64,000 nt of DNA from Parvularculaceae bacterium (GCA_021776475.1 JAJFFV010000006.1:310001-374000), one strand, 5' to 3'; numbered from the stretch's first letter, positions 29,170 to 38,919 are shown. Notes: a model not told the origin generated them from the sequence alone. Made by a program: numbers and translations.

Positions 29170-29862
29170 TCAGGCTGCTTTTTCTTCTGCCGGATCGCGC
29201 AGAACATAGCCGCGGCCCCAAACAGTTTCGATATAGTGCTCGCCGCTCGTGGCTGCCGCGAGTTTCTTGCGCAGCTTGCAGATAAACACATCGATGATTT
29301 TCAGTTCTGGCTCATCCATGCCACCATAAAGGTGGTTCAGGAACATTTCCTTGGTCAGGGTCGTGCCTTTACGCAAGGAAAGCAGTTCTAGCATCTGATA
29401 CTCTTTACCAGTCAGATGAACCCGTTGGCCGCTGACATCCACTGTCTTGGCATCCAGGTTTACAGTCAGTGAACCAGTAGTGATGACCGATTGAGAGTGG
29501 CCTTTTGAGCGGCGCACAATCGCATGAATACGTGCAACAAGCTCATCCTTGTGGAATGGCTTGGTCATATAATCATCGGCACCAAAACCAAGGCCACGCA
29601 CTTTGTTCTCAGTGTCGCCAAGGCCGGTTAAAATAAGAATAGGGGTGTTCACTTTGGCAACACGAAGTTGCTTCAGAACATCAAAACCCGTCATGTCTGG
29701 CAGGTTCAGGTCAAGCAGAATGATGTCATAATCATATAGCTTGCCGAGATCGACACCCTCTTCGCCAAGGTCTGTAGTGTAGACATTGAAGCCATCAGAT
29801 TTCAGCATCAATTCGATGCTTTGTGCTGTTGCCCCGTCGTCTTCTATCAGCAAAACGCGCAT
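29170..29862 (-). CDS. ctrA: Cell-cycle response regulator CtrA
   Basis: 230 residues, an OmpR-type regulator with receiver domain (Asp51 in [11 protein letters not shown]) and winged-helix DNA-binding domain ([36 protein letters not shown]). The sequence is strikingly close to Caulobacter CtrA. The C-terminus ends in Ala-Ala, matching the ClpXP recognition end known for CtrA. CtrA binds TTAA-N7-TTAAC sites and controls replication, motility and pili. The start ATG 29862 follows AGGAGA. It lies opposite chpT across a shared terminator. Confidence 0.98.
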   Translation of the reverse strand: MRVLLIEDDGATAQSIELMLKSDGFNVYTTDLGEEGVDLGKLYDYDIILLDLNLPDMTGFDVLKQLRVAKVNTPILILTGLGDTENKVRGLGFGADDYMTKPFHKDELVARIHAIVRRSKGHSQSVITTGSLTVNLDAKTVDVSGQRVHLTGKEYQMLELLSLRKGTTLTKEMFLNHLYGGMDEPELKIIDVFICKLRKKLAAATSGEHYIETVWGRGYVLRDPAEEKAA

Positions 29863-30165
29863 TAACTTGTCTCCTGATCTTCCATTATGCGACCGCCTCC
29901 CCGGAAGCGGCCTTATTATTCATAAACACAAGTTGCGTTAATTTACTTTCGTAAATGTTAACGACGGTAATAAATTGCCATTTTTTTGACGTCTGCATTA
30001 ATATACCAACAACCTAAATAATGCCGGGGCCCGCATGTTCCCTGACGTACAACGCGGAACCCGCTCGGTACCGTAACTTGTTTTGGTTACCCTGATTCAT
30101 ACATGTTCACGACAAATGAACGCGCGTCGTTGAGGCATTTTGCGGTGCGCGAGATTTCAGCCCGG
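29863..30165. promoter_or_regulatory. ctrA upstream region with TTAAC half-sites and a GANTC site
   Basis: The 303-base gap upstream of ctrA contains no gene. Two TTAA half-sites (29938-29941 and 29958-29962) flank an inverted repeat ATTTAC-TTTC-GTAAAT (29941-29956). A GATTC (30094-30098) is a CcrM-type GANTC methylation site. In Caulobacter, CtrA autoregulation and GANTC methylation control the ctrA promoter. The spacing here does not give a full CtrA site, so the parallel is suggestive only. Confidence 0.4.
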
Positions 30166-32043
30166 TTACGGGATGTTAGTCAGGCGCCCCGTCTCGATGT
30201 CTATTGAGGCCGCCTGTAACGTGTCGACCAAAGGCTGCAGATGTTTGAGATAATGGTCTGACCGGCCGCTGAACTTGACTGATATCGGCGTTCTCACCTG
30301 AACCGAGCTGGGTGTCGTGATCGGTCGATCTGAAAGATGCGGTTGAAGGCAATCGCCTTCCCAGTCAAGGCCACAAATATTGACAATCCGCCGCGCTTGC
30401 CCCTCTAGATCGCTGATGAGGGTAGCGTATTCGATCGCCGTGAAGTCCTGTTCATCAAACAGCCCATGCCATATCTGACAAGTTTTTGCGTAGGTATGAT
30501 AAAAGGTGCCGATATCACGTTGATCGTGTGCAAACGGCCAGAATTTCGAGAAATTGTGTCGGAAGATCGAAAAGCAGGTCTCCACCGGCGGGCGCCTGAT
30601 ATGCAGAATTTTTGCCTCTGGAAAAATGCTCCGTACGAGACCAACGGCTTGAAAATTTATTGGTTGTTTATCGATGATGAATTGATGTCCAGCTGGATCA
30701 GGTGTTGCTGCCATATATTCTTCGCGCCACTTTGCACGCTTGGTGGCAAGGAATGTCATCGTGTCTGAAACAGTGTGCTCGGAGGCGTAAGAAACAAAAT
30801 CAGTATAGATGGGAGGCATGCCGCGCAGTTCACCGGCACCGAGAACCTGGGAATGCGCTGACAGAATGCTCTCAAGAAGGGTCGTGCCGGAGCGGGGCAT
30901 ACCAACAATAAAGATTGGTATCGCTGGCACAGGCGGCACGTGGCCCGGAGCATCGTTAGTCAACGCTCTGAAAACGCCCTCCATTCTGTCGAGATCGGCA
31001 AACATTTTCTGCGGCTCAAATTTGATCCCTTCCTGTTCAGAGATTTTGCTGTTGATCAGATTGCCGTGCTCATAATGCTTAAACGCCTCGGCGTATTGGC
31101 CCACCCGATCACAATGATCGGCCAAAGCGAATTCCAGCGATGCCCGATGATCCGGATGCAAGGCCTGCGTCAAAAGTTTGCGGACGGAAGCCGTTTGCTC
31201 TTCACTGAGGGCACCTTGCTGCAAGGCCGAGAGTTGAACATACGCCAAGGGAAAGTCGGGTTTCTGAGAGAGTGCCTGCTGGCAATACTCTTTACTCAAC
31301 TCCAGTTTCCCGAGCACCTTGTATAGATTACTCATTGCATACATCGCATTGTGCGATTTTGGATCAAGCTCTAACGCTTTTGAGATATGTTTCTCCGCCT
31401 CGTCATATTTTTCCGCAGAAACGCAGAGCCGGCCCATAACAACGCAAGCGCTAGAGTTGTTGTTGTCCGATGCAAGAACATGCCGGTACGCAGCGACGGC
31501 GTCTTTGAACCTGGTAAACTCAAAAAGTGCCTGACTTTTGTATTGCCAGGCTTTTACTGTGTCGGGCGTGGCGGAAAGCCACAGATCGGCTGTCTCAAGC
31601 ACATATCTCCAATCCCGCCGGGCGATACCCATTTGACAGGCAAAATCGAATACGTCTTCACTGGCGGGCGATTTTTTGTTCGCGATCCCAAGTTGTATCT
31701 TGGCATTTTCGTACCGATCCATCGCCAGATGTATGCGGGCAATGAATATATCAATCCGCGCGTCGTCAGGAAACGCCCGTTGCATCTCTGACAGAATGGC
31801 CAGACTATCAGGCAAGCGCCGGTTTTGAGAAAACCTTGACGCGAGGGCGTGCAACTGGTTTGCCGATTGCGGGTATTTGTTTAGCAGGCGTGATGTAAAA
31901 TAGGTGATCACATCACTTTTATCAGTATACTGTAATAACTCAACAAAACGCTGCAACGGCATTGAAACCCCCGGCGACTTCTGCATTTCCGTAGTGCAGG
32001 TGCTGTAGGCACTCAATAGTTCTTTCTTGCTCAGTACCTTCAT
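30166..32043 (-). CDS. TPR-repeat sulfotransferase
   Basis: 625 residues from ATG 32043. The frame extends to 32286, but that would overlap the divergent DUF2461 gene. The N-terminal two-thirds consist of tetratricopeptide-like helix pairs (AEKHISKALELDPKSHNAMYA is a clear unit). The C-terminal third is a Sulfotransferase_3-type domain with the PAPS 5'-phosphosulfate loop FIVGMPRSGTTLLESIL (near residue 381) and a 3'-phosphate region around ILHIRRPPVETCFSIF. Such bacterial proteins are common in alphaproteobacteria, their acceptors unknown. Confidence 0.88.
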   Translation of the reverse strand: MKVLSKKELLSAYSTCTTEMQKSPGVSMPLQRFVELLQYTDKSDVITYFTSRLLNKYPQSANQLHALASRFSQNRRLPDSLAILSEMQRAFPDDARIDIFIARIHLAMDRYENAKIQLGIANKKSPASEDVFDFACQMGIARRDWRYVLETADLWLSATPDTVKAWQYKSQALFEFTRFKDAVAAYRHVLASDNNNSSACVVMGRLCVSAEKYDEAEKHISKALELDPKSHNAMYAMSNLYKVLGKLELSKEYCQQALSQKPDFPLAYVQLSALQQGALSEEQTASVRKLLTQALHPDHRASLEFALADHCDRVGQYAEAFKHYEHGNLINSKISEQEGIKFEPQKMFADLDRMEGVFRALTNDAPGHVPPVPAIPIFIVGMPRSGTTLLESILSAHSQVLGAGELRGMPPIYTDFVSYASEHTVSDTMTFLATKRAKWREEYMAATPDPAGHQFIIDKQPINFQAVGLVRSIFPEAKILHIRRPPVETCFSIFRHNFSKFWPFAHDQRDIGTFYHTYAKTCQIWHGLFDEQDFTAIEYATLISDLEGQARRIVNICGLDWEGDCLQPHLSDRPITTPSSVQVRTPISVKFSGRSDHYLKHLQPLVDTLQAASIDIETGRLTNIP

Positions 32044-32197
32044 ATACCACCGGGTTTCAACGCGTCTGAAGTTGCTGACAGGCAAGCTCACCTGAGATGA
32101 AATGGGTCTGGCAATCAAGCTGTCAATCAGACCAAATATAGTTATCCTTGGCTGACCTGTTTTTGCAACAGCGCTCATTAAGCATTGGAGACTGTCG

Positions 32198-32890
32198 ATG
32201 GCATTTAATGGATTTCCCAGGGAATTTTTTGAGTTTTTCACTGAGTTGAAAGAAAATAACAAGCGCGAGTGGTTTGAGGACAACAAACAGCGTTATGAAG
32301 ACAGTATAGTGACGCCATGTCTCGATTTCATCACCGCCATGGGGCCTGAATTGAAAAAGGTCTCTCAACATTTCGAAGCGATCCCGAAAAAGGTGGGTGG
32401 GTCGATGTTTCGCATCTATCGCGACACAAGGTTCTCCAAAGACAAAACGCCATACAAGACTAATGCCGGTTTGCATTTCCGTCATGCCCTCGGTAGGGAC
32501 GCCCATGCACCCGGGTTTTATTTGCATCTTGAGCCGGATCAGGTCTTTTTCGGTGGTGGATTGTGGATGCCGCCGTCGAACGCGTTGAACAAAATCCGGG
32601 AGGCGATCGACAAAAACCAGAAAGAATGGAAGTCCGCCCAATCCGCCAAGGCGTTCAAGGCGAGATATGGCGCGCTCGGGGAGGGGAACCCTCTAACGAG
32701 ACCACCCAAGGGATATGCCGACGATCATCCGTTTATTGATGACCTTAAAAAACGAAACTTTTTTGCTGTCACCGAGGCCAAAGCGGCCGCCGCAGGCAAG
32801 CCAGATTTTGTGAAAGAGGTCGCCAGGGCCTATAAAGACACGAGCCCCGTTGCAGCATTTCTGTGCAAGGCGGTCGGCGCGCCGTTCTAA
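32198..32890 (+). CDS. DUF2461 family protein
   Basis: 230 residues, the family length. It opens with FPREFFEFFTELKENNKREWF and holds the characteristic FRIYRDTRFSKDKTPYKTN and GGGLWMPPSNALNKIREAI segments. DUF2461 proteins occur widely in bacteria and some fungi without known function. ATG 32198 follows GGAGACTG. The neighbouring gene starts 20 bases after its stop, so they may be cotranscribed. Confidence 0.93.
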   Translation: MAFNGFPREFFEFFTELKENNKREWFEDNKQRYEDSIVTPCLDFITAMGPELKKVSQHFEAIPKKVGGSMFRIYRDTRFSKDKTPYKTNAGLHFRHALGRDAHAPGFYLHLEPDQVFFGGGLWMPPSNALNKIREAIDKNQKEWKSAQSAKAFKARYGALGEGNPLTRPPKGYADDHPFIDDLKKRNFFAVTEAKAAAAGKPDFVKEVARAYKDTSPVAAFLCKAVGAPF

Positions 32891-32909
32891 GGGTCACCAG
32901 GGAGGCATT

Positions 32910-33755
32910 GTGCAAGTCTGTCATCTTTTTACTTACCCCCTTAAAGGCGCGCGCAGCACTCATACAGACGCCGCAAAAATAGAGGTAAACGGGCTCGCCG
33001 GTGACCGGCAGATGATGCTAGTTGACCCGCATGGAAAGTTCATTACCCAACGAGAGCATCCCGGTCTGGCAATGCTCCAGGTTCGGGCAGACGGCGCATC
33101 GGTTCAGTTTACCGCGGACGGCAAGGGACAGTTCCAGGCCGCTCGGCCGGACGGGACTAACCGCATCAATGTAACTATCTGGAAATCTGAAGTCAGTGCC
33201 TCTGTTGCCGAAGAAAATGTCAACCAGCTGCTGTCGGACTGGCTAGCTCGTGACGTCCGCCTCGTCTTCTTCGATGCGGCGTCGAAACGTACCGCCAATC
33301 CTGATTGGGCCGGGGACAATGCGGCAATCAGATTTTCAGACGCGTACCCGATATTGATAACCACCACTGGGTCACTCAAAGCTCTCAATGCAGATATGAC
33401 CGCACACGGAGAACACACGGTGGGGATGGAGCGCTTTCGCCCCAATATTGTAATCGACAGCGAGCAAGCCTGGGCGGAAGACTATTGGGCAGCTATAGAA
33501 ATTGCGGGAGTTCGCCTCGACCTCGTGAAACCTTGCGACCGTTGCATTGTCACTACACAAGATCAACAGACCGGATCAAGGTCGGGCGCAAGCCCGATGC
33601 CGGCGATGCGGCGCATCCGCTTGTCGGTTGATCCGCGCGTGACCGGTGTCCTTTTCGGCTGGAACGCCTTGCCGCGAGGAGAAGGCAAGATCAGCATTGG
33701 TGATCCAGTGACCGTCGTCGAAGACCGCTCAAAAGGCTGGGCATTGCGGTCATGA
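32910..33755 (+). CDS. MOSC domain protein (MOSC_N plus MOSC)
   Basis: 281 residues from GTG 32910, chosen for GGAGG (32901-32905) just upstream and because the beta-strand start VCHLFTYPLKGAR is then the N-terminus. The N-terminal barrel has GLAGDRQMMLVDPHGKFITQRE, and the C-terminal MOSC domain carries RFRPNIVID and the Cys in KPCDRCIVTT that can bind the Mo cofactor. Relatives (YcbX, mARC) reduce N-hydroxylated compounds. The exact substrate is unknown. Confidence 0.9.
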   Translation: MQVCHLFTYPLKGARSTHTDAAKIEVNGLAGDRQMMLVDPHGKFITQREHPGLAMLQVRADGASVQFTADGKGQFQAARPDGTNRINVTIWKSEVSASVAEENVNQLLSDWLARDVRLVFFDAASKRTANPDWAGDNAAIRFSDAYPILITTTGSLKALNADMTAHGEHTVGMERFRPNIVIDSEQAWAEDYWAAIEIAGVRLDLVKPCDRCIVTTQDQQTGSRSGASPMPAMRRIRLSVDPRVTGVLFGWNALPRGEGKISIGDPVTVVEDRSKGWALRS

Positions 33756-33929
33756 TAAGATGATAGAAAGCTTTAACACAACGCCTGCTGGTGGTATCAG
33801 AGTTAAGTAGAACGGGCTGGCTATGAGAAAAACTGGTAGGGATTATCACGACATCAGTTCTGTTAATTTTTCTCTGATCTGAAAAACAGTAAAAAAATTC
33901 CCTCAAGACTCTGAAAACAGGACCACAAA

Positions 33930-34415
33930 ATGCCATCATTTGATATTGTTTCCGAAGCCGATCTCAACGAAGTCGATAATGCTATTGCCAATGTGATGCG
34001 GGAGGTCGGCACCCGCTATGATTTCAAAGGCTCGCAGTCAAAGGTTGAAAACAAGGATGGCGTTATTACTATCCACGCGGACGATGATCTGAAGTTGAAA
34101 CAGATGCACGAGATCCTGCAGGGCCATCTGCAAAAACGTGGCATCGAACCAGGTATGCTCGACTATCAGAAAGTCGAGCAAGCGGCCGGGCAATCTGTGC
34201 GCCAGAATTTGCTGATCAAACAAGGTATCGACAAAGACCTGGCAAAAAAAATTACCAAGGAAATCAAGGGCAGCAAGATTAAGGTCCAGGTCGCCATTCA
34301 GGGTGAGGAACTACGTGTCAGCGGCAAAAAACGGGATGATCTGCAAGAAGTGATGGCGCTGGTTAAAGGAATGGGTCTGGATCAGCCGATGCAGTATCAG
34401 AACTTCCGCGATTAG
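33930..34415 (+). CDS. YajQ family nucleotide-binding protein
   Basis: 161 residues, full family length. MPSFDIVSEADLNEVDNAI, TRYDFKGS and the C-terminal KVQVAIQGEELRVSGKKRDDLQ are diagnostic. YajQ proteins have two ferredoxin-like folds; a member in Xanthomonas binds cyclic di-GMP and others bind tRNA or GTP. Role here unknown. ATG 33930 follows AGGA. The 170-base gap upstream is AT-rich without a clear gene. Confidence 0.95.
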   Translation: MPSFDIVSEADLNEVDNAIANVMREVGTRYDFKGSQSKVENKDGVITIHADDDLKLKQMHEILQGHLQKRGIEPGMLDYQKVEQAAGQSVRQNLLIKQGIDKDLAKKITKEIKGSKIKVQVAIQGEELRVSGKKRDDLQEVMALVKGMGLDQPMQYQNFRD

Positions 34416-34421
34416 GACCAT

Positions 34422-34790
34422 CTAGTAAGGATAAAGACCCCCTGTACGCTTCTCGCCTTTGGGCGCGTTCTCATGCAAAAACTTGCGGATATTATAGCCG
34501 AGATAAACCAGCCCGAGAATGCCAAGATACCTGACCACATAAAAAGTAATGTCCTGGGGTATAGCCATCAAAGTGGCCCACATCGCCGCCCAAATCGCAT
34601 CGTTTTCGTGACCTGATTGATGCATGCCGTAATACGGCCATAACCGGTCCAGCAGAAAAGCCAGAATGCCAACCTTCCACGGCCGGAAATTGCGCGTCGC
34701 GATTAGCGAAGCGAGCAGCCCAACCCACAGCGCGCGCCAAAAGTCGCTGCCGGCAAAGCCGATATTGAAAATATATTGCAGGTCTTCCAT
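34422..34790 (-). CDS. Small hypothetical membrane protein
   Basis: 122 residues from ATG 34790 (a TTG at 34805 is an alternative). About three hydrophobic segments are visible: FWRALWVGLLASLIA, AIWAAMWATLMAIP and VVRYLGILGLVYLGYNI. The C-terminal tail is basic and probably cytosolic. No family is recognised. It is convergent with the YajQ gene and divergent from yajC. Confidence 0.7.
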   Translation of the reverse strand: MEDLQYIFNIGFAGSDFWRALWVGLLASLIATRNFRPWKVGILAFLLDRLWPYYGMHQSGHENDAIWAAMWATLMAIPQDITFYVVRYLGILGLVYLGYNIRKFLHENAPKGEKRTGGLYPY

Positions 34791-34965
34791 CGGGGTTTCA
34801 ACCAATAAGTAACCGTCATTGTTGGCAGTCGGGGTTAATGGGCCGTAAAGACGACGTGCGCGCAGGTCCGCATTGCATCCGGGCCGCTAATCGCTATATA
34901 TCCCAAAACTTGATTTGCCAGCTGCCTTTGAGGGCGGTTTACCGGGGCACCAAAGGAGAAAAAAA

Positions 34966-35304
34966 ATGATCGTAAAAACACTTGCGGCTGCTTCGGCTAA
35001 TCCCGTTGGTGCGCCAAACCCAATTATCCAGCTCGTTCCATTCGTTCTTATTTTCGTGATTTTCTACTTTCTGATGATCCGGCCGCAACAGCAGCAGCGA
35101 AAAAAACATCAAGAGATGGTCATGGCTGTGCGCCGAGGAGACACAGTGGTAACCGCCGGCGGTCTTGTCGCAAAGGTGACGAAAGTCGTTGAAAACAGTG
35201 AGGAAATCGTTGTCGAACTGGCGGACGGCGTGCAGGTGAGCGTGATCAAGGCAACGCTCAGCGATGTACGCTCAAAAACCGAACCGGCTGACAAAAAAAA
35301 ATAA
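34966..35304 (+). CDS. yajC: Preprotein translocase subunit YajC
   Basis: 112 residues from ATG 34966 with AAAGGAG (34952-34958) upstream. A single transmembrane helix (LVPFVLIFVIFYFLMI) is followed by the conserved RPQQQQRKKHQEMV and the small beta domain RRGDTVVTAGGLVAKV. YajC associates with SecDF at the translocon. It starts a yajC-secD-secF-phytoene-synthase-like operon. Confidence 0.96.
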   Translation: MIVKTLAAASANPVGAPNPIIQLVPFVLIFVIFYFLMIRPQQQQRKKHQEMVMAVRRGDTVVTAGGLVAKVTKVVENSEEIVVELADGVQVSVIKATLSDVRSKTEPADKKK

Positions 35305-35355
35305 AGCCTTCTCCCGCCGGGAGAAACACTGAAATACCCATGCGGGAAATCAACC

Positions 35356-36957
35356 ATGCTTCAATTCAGTAAATGGCAGATAGGTCTCATTGCTTCCTTT
35401 ATTGCTCTGGGCCTCTATTTCGCGCTGCCGAACTTCTTCGCCAAAGACGCGACCCCTTGGGGGCTCCCGGAAAGCCGGGTAACTCTCGGTCTCGATCTGC
35501 AGGGCGGGTCCTATCTTTTGTTGCAGGTTGATACTGAAAAAGTTGTCGCAGATCGGTTGGAAAACATCCGCAAGGATGTGCGCAGTGCTTTGCGTGGACG
35601 AAGTGCGGACGGCGCAGCACGGGTTACTTTTTCACCGCCGACAGTTTCTGGAGATACGGTAACGGTTCAGATCAGAAACGCTGGCGATAGCGCTGAAGCT
35701 GAAAAAAGACTGCGCGATTTGATCCAGCCCCTTGGGGGGATTGGCTCGCTGGCCAGAAACGTTGAGGTCGAGACGATTGAACCGCAGACTTTTACCTTAA
35801 CGATGACACCGGAGGCCAAGGCGTACTACGCTGACAACGCCGTCGCCGATTCAATCGAAGCAGTTCGCGAGCGGATTGACAGCCTGGGCACAACGGAACC
35901 TTCAATTGTCCGCCAAGGTAGTGACCGGATTGTGCTTGAAGTGCCGGGCGATCAAGACTCCGAGCGACTGAAAAACATCCTCAATGCCGAAGGGCAGCTC
36001 AGTTTCCATATGGTCGACAGCTCGGTGCCAATTGAGGAAGCGAGAGAAATTCTGCCACCAGGAAGGATTATCCTACCAGATGTCGATCGTGGTATCGAAA
36101 TCGTCATTGAAGAGACGCCTGAAGTAACCGGTGACCAGATCACCGACGCCTCTTCCACGCCGAACCAGGACTCGGGCGGCTTTCAGGTTAATGTTGCGTT
36201 TGACAAAAACGGCCAGCGCCGGTTCTTTGAAGCCACAAGAACAAACGTCGGACAGTTATTCGCGATTGTTCTCGACGATAAAATTATTTCAGCACCGCGT
36301 ATCAACGAGCCGATCAATTCGCCGCAGATGCGGATCACAGGTCAGTTTTCGGCGCAGGAAGCATACGATCTGGCTCTTTTGATCCGTGCCGGCGCGTTGC
36401 CAGCGCCACTGGAAGTGCTGGACCAAAGAACGGTGAGTGCGCAGCTTGGTGATGACTCGGTGCGAGCAGGGAGCCTGGCGCTGATCTATGGTTTCGTCGC
36501 GGTCGTGATCTTCATGGTCCTCTCTTATGGCCGGTTTGGTATCTATGCTGACATTGCGCTGATTTCAAATGTCATTCTTATCGCCGGCGTCCTGTCATTG
36601 CTCGGCGCCACACTGACGCTCCCTGGCATTGCCGGAATCGTTCTAACCATTGGTATGGCAGTTGATGCGAATGTCCTGATCTTTGAACGAATCCGCGAGG
36701 AACTGAAGGCAGGCAAAGGTGCCGTTGCCGCGGTGCAAGCCGGTTATGAAAAAGCTTTAAGCGCGATCATCGATGCCAATGTGACGACGTTCCTTGCCGC
36801 TGCGATCATGTTCTACCTTGGCTCGGGCCCGGTTCGTGGTTTCGCTGTGACCTTGGCGATCGGTGTTATCTCGTCTGTGTTTACCGCCTTTGTGCTGACG
36901 CGTATTTTTGCTGGTGGGTACGTCCTTTCCAAGCGTCCAAAAGAACTTTCGCTTTAG
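35356..36957 (+). CDS. secD: Protein translocase subunit SecD
   Basis: 533 residues with six transmembrane helices expected: one at the N-terminus (IGLIASFIALGLYFALP) and five in the C-terminal half. The large periplasmic P1 head lies between. Typical segments are LGLDLQGGSYLLLQVD, IRAGALPAPLEVL and GMAVDANVLIFERIREEL. SecDF uses the proton gradient to complete protein export. The gene lies between yajC and secF. Confidence 0.97.
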   Translation: MLQFSKWQIGLIASFIALGLYFALPNFFAKDATPWGLPESRVTLGLDLQGGSYLLLQVDTEKVVADRLENIRKDVRSALRGRSADGAARVTFSPPTVSGDTVTVQIRNAGDSAEAEKRLRDLIQPLGGIGSLARNVEVETIEPQTFTLTMTPEAKAYYADNAVADSIEAVRERIDSLGTTEPSIVRQGSDRIVLEVPGDQDSERLKNILNAEGQLSFHMVDSSVPIEEAREILPPGRIILPDVDRGIEIVIEETPEVTGDQITDASSTPNQDSGGFQVNVAFDKNGQRRFFEATRTNVGQLFAIVLDDKIISAPRINEPINSPQMRITGQFSAQEAYDLALLIRAGALPAPLEVLDQRTVSAQLGDDSVRAGSLALIYGFVAVVIFMVLSYGRFGIYADIALISNVILIAGVLSLLGATLTLPGIAGIVLTIGMAVDANVLIFERIREELKAGKGAVAAVQAGYEKALSAIIDANVTTFLAAAIMFYLGSGPVRGFAVTLAIGVISSVFTAFVLTRIFAGGYVLSKRPKELSL

Positions 36958-36981
36958 CGTATATTTTTCCGGAAAACCTCC

Positions 36982-37992
36982 ATGTATCTGAAACTCATCC
37001 CAGACGAAACAAACATCAAGTTCATGACTAAGCGCTGGATTGCGTTCGTCGGTTCGGCGCTTGCTGTCATCGCTTCCGTCGCTCTGTTTTTCGTGAACGG
37101 TCTGAATTTTGGCATCGATTTTCGCGGCGGCGGCGTTATCGAGGTTGGGCCGGCAGAGGGGCAGGTATTTGATCAAATTGAAGACCTTGGACGCGTGCGC
37201 ACTGCTATTGAAGAACTAGAGCTTGGGAGCATTCAGGTAAAGACAATCAGCGCGAAGGGCGGTGATCGTCAAAATATGCTCGTGGCGTTTGAGCAACAAC
37301 CTGCAGTTAAAACGTTCACGGCAACATGTGAAGCGGCAAAACCGGCAGGATTGCGGGGTGAACCAGCTGACGCCAATCAGCAAATTGCAACGGCATGCGT
37401 CAAACAGGTTTTATATAAAGTTCTGGGTGCGGGCATCACAGAAGAGCGCACCGACGTTGTGAGTGCCACCGTATCCGGTGAACTTGTGAACGCTGGTACA
37501 CGTGCGGTGATCATCGCCGTTTTCTTCATGTTGCTCTATATCTGGTTCCGTTTTGAGTGGCAGTTTTCTCTCGGCGCTATCGTCGCGCTTGTGCATGATG
37601 TGATCCTGACCATCGGTATGTTCGCGTTGACCCAGCTTGAGTTTAACCTGCCGATTATCGCCGCCCTGTTGACGATTGTTGGTTATTCGATGAACGATAC
37701 GGTCGTTGTTTATGACCGAGTTCGTGAAAATTTGCGCAAGTTCAAGAAAAAGGCATTGCCGGAGTTGCTTGATTTTTCGATCAATCAAACCCTTTCGCGC
37801 ACGATCATGACCTCGGTCACGACGTTGCTCGCCCTTCTGGCCCTATTCATCTTTGGCGGGCCGGTCTTGCGTGGGTTTACGGCCGCGATGATCTGGGGTG
37901 TGATTATCGGGACATACTCATCAGTCTTCATTGCTTCGCCGGTGCTCCAGATGCTCGGTGTGAAGCGAGAATGGTCGCAGTCCGTCAACTGA
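36982..37992 (+). CDS. secF: Protein translocase subunit SecF
   Basis: 336 residues, six transmembrane helices expected. GIDFRGGGVIEV marks the start of the periplasmic domain and SMNDTVVVYDRVRENLRK is the conserved TM4-5 segment. An insert of about 30 residues with two cysteines (TATCEAAKPAG ... TACVKQVLYK) lies in the periplasmic part and could form a disulfide. The next gene starts six bases after the stop. Confidence 0.96.
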   Translation: MYLKLIPDETNIKFMTKRWIAFVGSALAVIASVALFFVNGLNFGIDFRGGGVIEVGPAEGQVFDQIEDLGRVRTAIEELELGSIQVKTISAKGGDRQNMLVAFEQQPAVKTFTATCEAAKPAGLRGEPADANQQIATACVKQVLYKVLGAGITEERTDVVSATVSGELVNAGTRAVIIAVFFMLLYIWFRFEWQFSLGAIVALVHDVILTIGMFALTQLEFNLPIIAALLTIVGYSMNDTVVVYDRVRENLRKFKKKALPELLDFSINQTLSRTIMTSVTTLLALLALFIFGGPVLRGFTAAMIWGVIIGTYSSVFIASPVLQMLGVKREWSQSVN

Positions 37993-37997
37993 AGCTG

Positions 37998-38834
37998 ATG
38001 ACGGATGATCTTCGCCACGCGCAAAATGCAGCTTATTGCACTGAACGGGCTAAGAAGTATTCCGAAGATCTGTTTCTGGCAGCACAGTTTGCGCCAACCG
38101 AACGGCATGCTGGTTTGATGGCGCTTTATGCGTTCGCTGGTGAAGTGAACCGGATCCCGGCCAGTGTTTCAGACCCGACCCTTGGTGCAATCCGTCAGCA
38201 ATGGTGGCACGACGCTTTAGGCGAAGTTTTTGGGCAAACCCCGCGTGTTCATCCCGTTGTCGAAGCGCTGGCTTCTGCAATCGGAACTGACCAGACGGTG
38301 TTCCGCCAGGCGATGGACGAGGCGATCAAAGCGGTCGGTTTTTTTCTTGAACCAGGTGACTTCAAAACTCCTGACCACATCCTCTGCACCGCGCTTAAGA
38401 CGCATGGGTATGTTGCAAGGCTGGGCGCGGCGTTGCTTGACCCGGAAAATTCCGCAGTCAAAACCGGACCTGATCTGCTGGATCGACTGGGAGCGTTGGC
38501 CGCAATCGGGCGTATGCTGGCGATACTAAAGCAAGATTCTGTGGCGCCGAGGGAGGGTGGAGGCGTGGAAACATTCTCGGCTCGCTTGATGAGATTTGCT
38601 GCCACCAACAGAGACGAGCTGCTGTCCTTTTTGCCGCAGGAATATTCCAAAGCGAGAAAAAAAATCGGGTTGCCAGAGACCAAAATCATGCCGGCATTAG
38701 CTCAGACCGCCTTGCTCCCTGGTTATGTAAAACAGGCGAGAGGGAATCCGGCCGGAACCAGCAGGAATCAGCCATTCTTGTCGGTGAAGAAACGCCTGAT
38801 TTTGTTCCGGACCATCCTGCTCGGGCGTCTTTGA
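37998..38834 (+). CDS. Squalene/phytoene synthase-family protein, probably NDUFAF6-like
   Basis: 278 residues from ATG 37998. The isoprenoid synthase helical fold is recognised by ERHAGLMALYAFAGEVNRIP and QQWWHDALGEVF, but the first Asp-rich motif is replaced by GEVNR, so catalysis of prenyl condensation is doubtful. Genes of this type behind secF in alphaproteobacteria resemble NDUFAF6, a mitochondrial complex I assembly factor. No carotenoid or hopanoid genes accompany it here. Alternative starts in the secF overlap are less likely. Confidence 0.75.
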   Translation: MTDDLRHAQNAAYCTERAKKYSEDLFLAAQFAPTERHAGLMALYAFAGEVNRIPASVSDPTLGAIRQQWWHDALGEVFGQTPRVHPVVEALASAIGTDQTVFRQAMDEAIKAVGFFLEPGDFKTPDHILCTALKTHGYVARLGAALLDPENSAVKTGPDLLDRLGALAAIGRMLAILKQDSVAPREGGGVETFSARLMRFAATNRDELLSFLPQEYSKARKKIGLPETKIMPALAQTALLPGYVKQARGNPAGTSRNQPFLSVKKRLILFRTILLGRL

Positions 38835-38919
38835 GCGTTAATTTTACCAGACAAGACGGTACGCAAAACCAAATTTTTCTGTTAGAGTCCATCGGGCGGG
38901 TTAAATTTATGGGGGTTCT

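Noticed and set aside
29938-29962. Full CtrA autoregulatory site upstream of ctrA
   Set aside because: The two TTAA half-sites are 16 bases apart, not 7, so they are only half-sites.
37998-38834. Phytoene/squalene synthase for carotenoids or hopanoids
   Set aside because: The first Asp-rich metal motif is missing and no other carotenoid or hopanoid genes are near.
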